A stretch of 17,959 nucleotides of DNA from an uncultured Chloroflexota bacterium (lineage in GTDB: Bacteria; Chloroflexota; Limnocylindria; Limnocylindrales; CSP1-4), in assembly GCA_903924005.1 (NCBI GenBank), contig CAIXZV010000143.1:1-17959 (forward strand), given 5' to 3'. Positions within the stretch are counted from its first letter, which is position 1; each line of letters starts with the position of its first letter. Positions 15,447-17,959 of the stretch are shown in pieces. Made by a program: the position numbers and the translations under genes. Under the pieces are notes generated by a model. That model saw only the letters and a list, made by a program, of their open reading frames with translations. It was not told where the DNA came from and did not search any database.

Positions 15447-16744
15447 CTGACCGGTATGACGTCATGGTCATCGGTGCAGGGTCTGCGGGTGCAGCTGCGG
15501 CCATCAGCGCTGCGCGGTCCGGCGCGCGCACGCTGCTCGTCGACCGGCTGGCGTTCATGGGCGGCACCTCAACGGCCGTGCTGGACACGTTCTACGCGTT
15601 CTACACACCGGGCGAGCGGCCGCGCAGGGTTGTCGGCGGGCTTGGCTGGGAGGTTGCGCAGCGGCTCACCGCCGACGGTGTGGCGTTTGAGCGGCCAAAC
15701 ACCTACGGCGCCGGGACCGGTGTCACGTACGACGCAGAGGCCCTGAAGGTCCTGTGGGAGCGGCTTGCCGAGGACGCCGGCGTGGAGCTGCTGCTCCACA
15801 CGTGGGCAACGGGTGTCCGCGTGGACGACGCGCGGCGGCTAACCGCGATCCGCCTCTGGAACAAGGGCGGCGAGCGCTGGGTGGACGCGGCCGCGTTTGT
15901 GGACGCGTCGGGCGATGCCGATGTGTCCGCGATGGCGGGCGTTCCCCACGATGACGCACGGTCTGGCGAGACGGTCCAGTCGCTCTCGACGCTGTTCAAG
16001 GTTGCCAATGTGGACCTGGACCGCGCGAAGGCGGTGCCGAAGGCCGAACTCTGGGAGCGCATGCGCACGGCTGTGGCGTCGGGCGAGTACCGGCTGCCGC
16101 GGATTGAGGGGTCCTGGCACAGGACGCCGTATGAGGGTGTCGCGCTGATCCACATGACCCGGATCCCCAACGTGGACGCCACCAACCCCGAGCAGCTCAC
16201 GCGCGCCGAGGTTGAGGGACGTCGCCAGGTGCAGGAGTACCACCGCTTCCTGCGCGACCGGGTGCCCGGGTTTGAGCGGGCGGTCATCGTGGCAACCAGC
16301 CCGGCCATCGGCGTGCGGGAAAGCCGCCGCGTCCACGGGGACTACCGGCTCACGCGTGACGATGTGCTTGGCGGGCGCCGATTCAACGACGAGATTGCGC
16401 TCTGCGGCGCCCCAATCGAGGACCACCACGCGGGCGGCGACACGGACTGGCGCTACGTGGCCGAGGGTGGTGTCTACGGCATCCCGTACCGCACGCTCCT
16501 GCCGTCCGCCATCGAGGGTCTGCTTGTGGCCGGCCGCTGCTTCTCCGCAACCCACGACGCCCACGCGTCCGCCCGGTCGATGGCCACCTGCATGGCAATG
16601 GGGGAAGCTGCCGGGATCGCCGCGGCACTCGCCTCGTCTGCCGGCGCCACGCCCCGGTCCATCGATGCCGCGCAGGTACGCGAACGCCTGGCCGCCGGCG
16701 GCGCGCTCCTCAACCCGCTTGCGGCTGTGGGGTCCCGCGCATGA
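15443..16744 (+). CDS. FAD-dependent oxidoreductase (FAD_oxidored, PF12831-like)
   Basis: Flavoprotein of 433 residues, unrelated in detail to the DAO-type enzymes upstream. The Rossmann motif V-I-G-A-G-S-A-G is at 9-16, followed by V-D-R (33-35) and F-M-G-G-T-S-T (38-44). The C-terminal signature typical of this family, A-G-R-C-F-S-A-T-H-D-A followed by A-R-S-M-A-T-C-M-A-M-G-E-A-A-G, is at 363-391 and binds the FAD with a tight Ala/Gly turn. The start is a GTG overlapping the previous stop by 4 nt; its own stop overlaps the SDR start by 4 nt. Substrates of this family are mostly unknown; genes of this type often sit in carbohydrate-degradation loci. With a hydrolase before it and a dehydrogenase after it, it probably does a middle oxidation step in a short pathway. 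Confidence 0.85.
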   Translation: MTDRYDVMVIGAGSAGAAAAISAARSGARTLLVDRLAFMGGTSTAVLDTFYAFYTPGERPRRVVGGLGWEVAQRLTADGVAFERPNTYGAGTGVTYDAEALKVLWERLAEDAGVELLLHTWATGVRVDDARRLTAIRLWNKGGERWVDAAAFVDASGDADVSAMAGVPHDDARSGETVQSLSTLFKVANVDLDRAKAVPKAELWERMRTAVASGEYRLPRIEGSWHRTPYEGVALIHMTRIPNVDATNPEQLTRAEVEGRRQVQEYHRFLRDRVPGFERAVIVATSPAIGVRESRRVHGDYRLTRDDVLGGRRFNDEIALCGAPIEDHHAGGDTDWRYVAEGGVYGIPYRTLLPSAIEGLLVAGRCFSATHDAHASARSMATCMAMGEAAGIAAALASSAGATPRSIDAAQVRERLAAGGALLNPLAAVGSRA

Positions 16745-17577
16745 GCCCCGATCCTGCCAACCGCCCGTCTGCGCGCGCCCGGTTTGCGGGTCGCGGCGTC
16801 CTGGTGACGGGCTCCACCGGCATGGGCGGGTCGGCCGCGAAGGCACTCGCCGCGGAAGGCGCCCATGTCTTTGTGATCGCCCGTGACCCGGAGCGCCTCG
16901 CGGAGCTTGCAGCCGTGATTGGGGCGGCGGGCGGGCGCTGCACCACGCACTCGGCTGACGTGCGCGATGAGGGGGCGGTGGGGGAGGCCTTCTCCGCGGC
17001 GCTCCGCGCCCTCCCGCGTCTCGACGCCGTCTACAGCGTGGCCGGGATCAGCGGCAGGCGCTTTGGCGACGGCCCGCTCCACGAGGCCACACTCGATGGC
17101 TGGGAAGCTGTCATGGGCGCCAACGCCACAAGCCAGTTTCTCGTCGTGCGCGCAGCCGTCCGCCAGATGCTTGCGCAGGCGGCCGATGCCAACGGTTTGC
17201 GGGGCTCCATCCTCACCATGTCAAGCACCCTCGTGGCACACCCGGCGCCCGCGTTCTTTGCCACCCACGGGTATGCCGCAAGCAAGGGCGCAATTGATGG
17301 CCTGACCCGGGCAGCGGCCGCGTTCTACGCGCCGCAGGGCATCCGGATCAACGCCATCGCGCCGTCGCTCGTTGCCACGCCGATGAGCCGCCGTGCGCAG
17401 GCGGACGAGGCGATCCTCGCGTACCTCGCGGACAAGCAGCCGCTCGCCCACGGGCCAATTGATGTGGATGCCGTCACAGACGTCGCGCTCCACCTGCTCA
17501 GCGACGACGCCCGGATGATCACGGGCCAGGTTGTCGTTGTTGACGGTGGCTGGACGGTGAGCGAGCCGCGCCGCTAG
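16741..17577 (+). CDS. Short-chain dehydrogenase/reductase (SDR)
   Basis: NAD(P)-dependent alcohol/ketone oxidoreductase of the classical SDR type, 278 residues. The cofactor motif is T-G-S-T-G-M-G-G (23-30), Asp73 contacts the adenine (S-A-D-V), and the usual N-N-A-G appears as S-V-A-G (99-102). The catalytic set is complete: Asn128, Ser161 or Ser162, Tyr178 and Lys182 (Y-A-A-S-K). The C-terminal I-T-G-Q-V-V-V-V-D-G-G (260-270) is standard. Arg48 after the second strand (A-R-D-P) hints at NADP preference but is not decisive. It is the last gene of the three-gene overlapping operon and ends 21 bp before the stop of a convergent gene. Confidence 0.9.
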   Translation: MSPDPANRPSARARFAGRGVLVTGSTGMGGSAAKALAAEGAHVFVIARDPERLAELAAVIGAAGGRCTTHSADVRDEGAVGEAFSAALRALPRLDAVYSVAGISGRRFGDGPLHEATLDGWEAVMGANATSQFLVVRAAVRQMLAQAADANGLRGSILTMSSTLVAHPAPAFFATHGYAASKGAIDGLTRAAAAFYAPQGIRINAIAPSLVATPMSRRAQADEAILAYLADKQPLAHGPIDVDAVTDVALHLLSDDARMITGQVVVVDGGWTVSEPRR

Positions 17578-17587
17578 GGGAGCGAAC

Positions 17588-17599
17588 GGGCGGCCGCCC
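17588..17599. repeat. Perfect 12-bp GC palindrome between convergent genes
   Basis: GGGCGGCCGCCC lies between the SDR stop (17577) and the stop codon of the SIS-domain gene, touching the latter. It is self-complementary but has no loop or T-tract. A bidirectional transcription-end role is possible by position only. Confidence 0.3.
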
Positions 17600-17959
17600 T
17601 ATCGGGTCAGCGTCACTTTCCTGATGGTCCGCGGCGCGTCTGTGTCCAGACCGCGGGCGCGCGTCAGCTCGTACGCGAACTGCTGCGCGGGCAGGATCGA
17701 CACGATGGGGGCAAGCCATTCGGGGATACCCGGCGGCACGACGATCCCGTCACCCAGGGCGCGCAGTTCGGCGTCGTCCGAGAGGACGAGCAGCCGGGCG
17801 CCATCGTCTCGGAGCCTGCGCAGGAGCACGCCCATATCGGGCAGGAGCGGCCCGGCGGTTGCCACGGCCATGATGGGGAACCCAGGCTCCACAAGCGCGA
17901 TGGGCCCGTGTGCAAAGTCCGCGCCCGAATAGGGGTCAGCCAGGAAAGTATTAACACGC
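17599..17959 (-). CDS. SIS-domain protein, GlmS-isomerase-like, N-terminal part missing
   Basis: C-terminal 119 residues of a sugar isomerase/aminotransferase-type protein running off the right edge. The frame is open to the edge, so the GTG at 17892 is internal. Reading from the edge, the sequence contains Y-S-G-A-D-F-A-H-G-P-I-A-L-V (the H-G-P segment near the sugar-phosphate site of the second SIS domain). F-P-I-M-A-V and a V-L-S-D-D strand follow, then P-I-V-S-I-L-P-A-Q-Q-F-A-Y and the family-typical end D-A-P-R-T-I-R-K-V-T-L-T. Such proteins isomerise or deaminate amino-sugar phosphates. Whether it is a full GlmS with a glutaminase domain or a stand-alone SIS isomerase cannot be told. 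It converges on the SDR gene and is in a separate transcript. Confidence 0.85.
   Translation of the reverse strand, partial: RVNTFLADPYSGADFAHGPIALVEPGFPIMAVATAGPLLPDMGVLLRRLRDDGARLLVLSDDAELRALGDGIVVPPGIPEWLAPIVSILPAQQFAYELTRARGLDTDAPRTIRKVTLTR

Overview
The window is about 18 kb of high-GC bacterial DNA, densely packed with genes and using GTG as well as ATG starts. It encodes a lipoprotein with a Pro/Ser/Thr-rich spacer behind its lipobox and a solute-binding protein with a membrane segment at its C-terminus. Several stop/start overlaps are only 4 nt. Together these suggest a single-membrane, soil- or freshwater-type lineage such as Chloroflexota, or less likely Actinomycetota. No marker gene fixes the taxonomy, so this is inference. 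I found no tRNA, rRNA, CRISPR array, transposase or integrase.

Layout. (1) 1-5622, plus strand: an ABC importer of the peptide/opine/nickel type. It has a substrate-binding protein cut by the left edge, two permeases and two ATPases, with 4-nt overlaps from the first permease to the first ATPase. (2) 5658-7704, minus strand: a block of three genes, namely a nucleotidyltransferase-fold protein, a small helical protein whose start overlaps the end of the first gene, and a lipoprotein with a propeller-like domain. Its codon-context habit differs from its neighbours. (3) 7798-10218, minus strand: a four-domain dimethylglycine/sarcosine dehydrogenase-like flavoprotein. It is transcribed divergently, across only 52 bp, from (4) 10271-11824, an MttB-superfamily methyltransferase without pyrrolysine. 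(5) 11825-12129: a 305-bp non-coding stretch with a 9-bp perfect hairpin and an inverted repeat. (6) 12130-14408: a sarcosine-oxidase-beta-like flavoprotein and a conserved polytopic membrane protein of unknown function. (7) 14487-17577: a tight operon of a phosphotriesterase-family metal hydrolase, an FAD-dependent oxidoreductase and an SDR dehydrogenase, each overlapping the next by 4 nt. (8) 17599-17959, minus strand: the C-terminal part of a GlmS-like SIS-domain protein, running off the right edge.

How it may work together. The MttB-like, dimethylglycine-dehydrogenase-like and sarcosine-oxidase-like genes could remove N-methyl groups from glycine betaine or a related quaternary/tertiary amine in sequence, with the ABC importer supplying substrate. 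The downstream hydrolase/oxidase/dehydrogenase operon looks like a second small catabolic route, perhaps for a lactone, ester or sugar-acid-like compound. Neither assignment is proven by sequence. The corrinoid protein normally needed by an MttB-type enzyme is not in the window.
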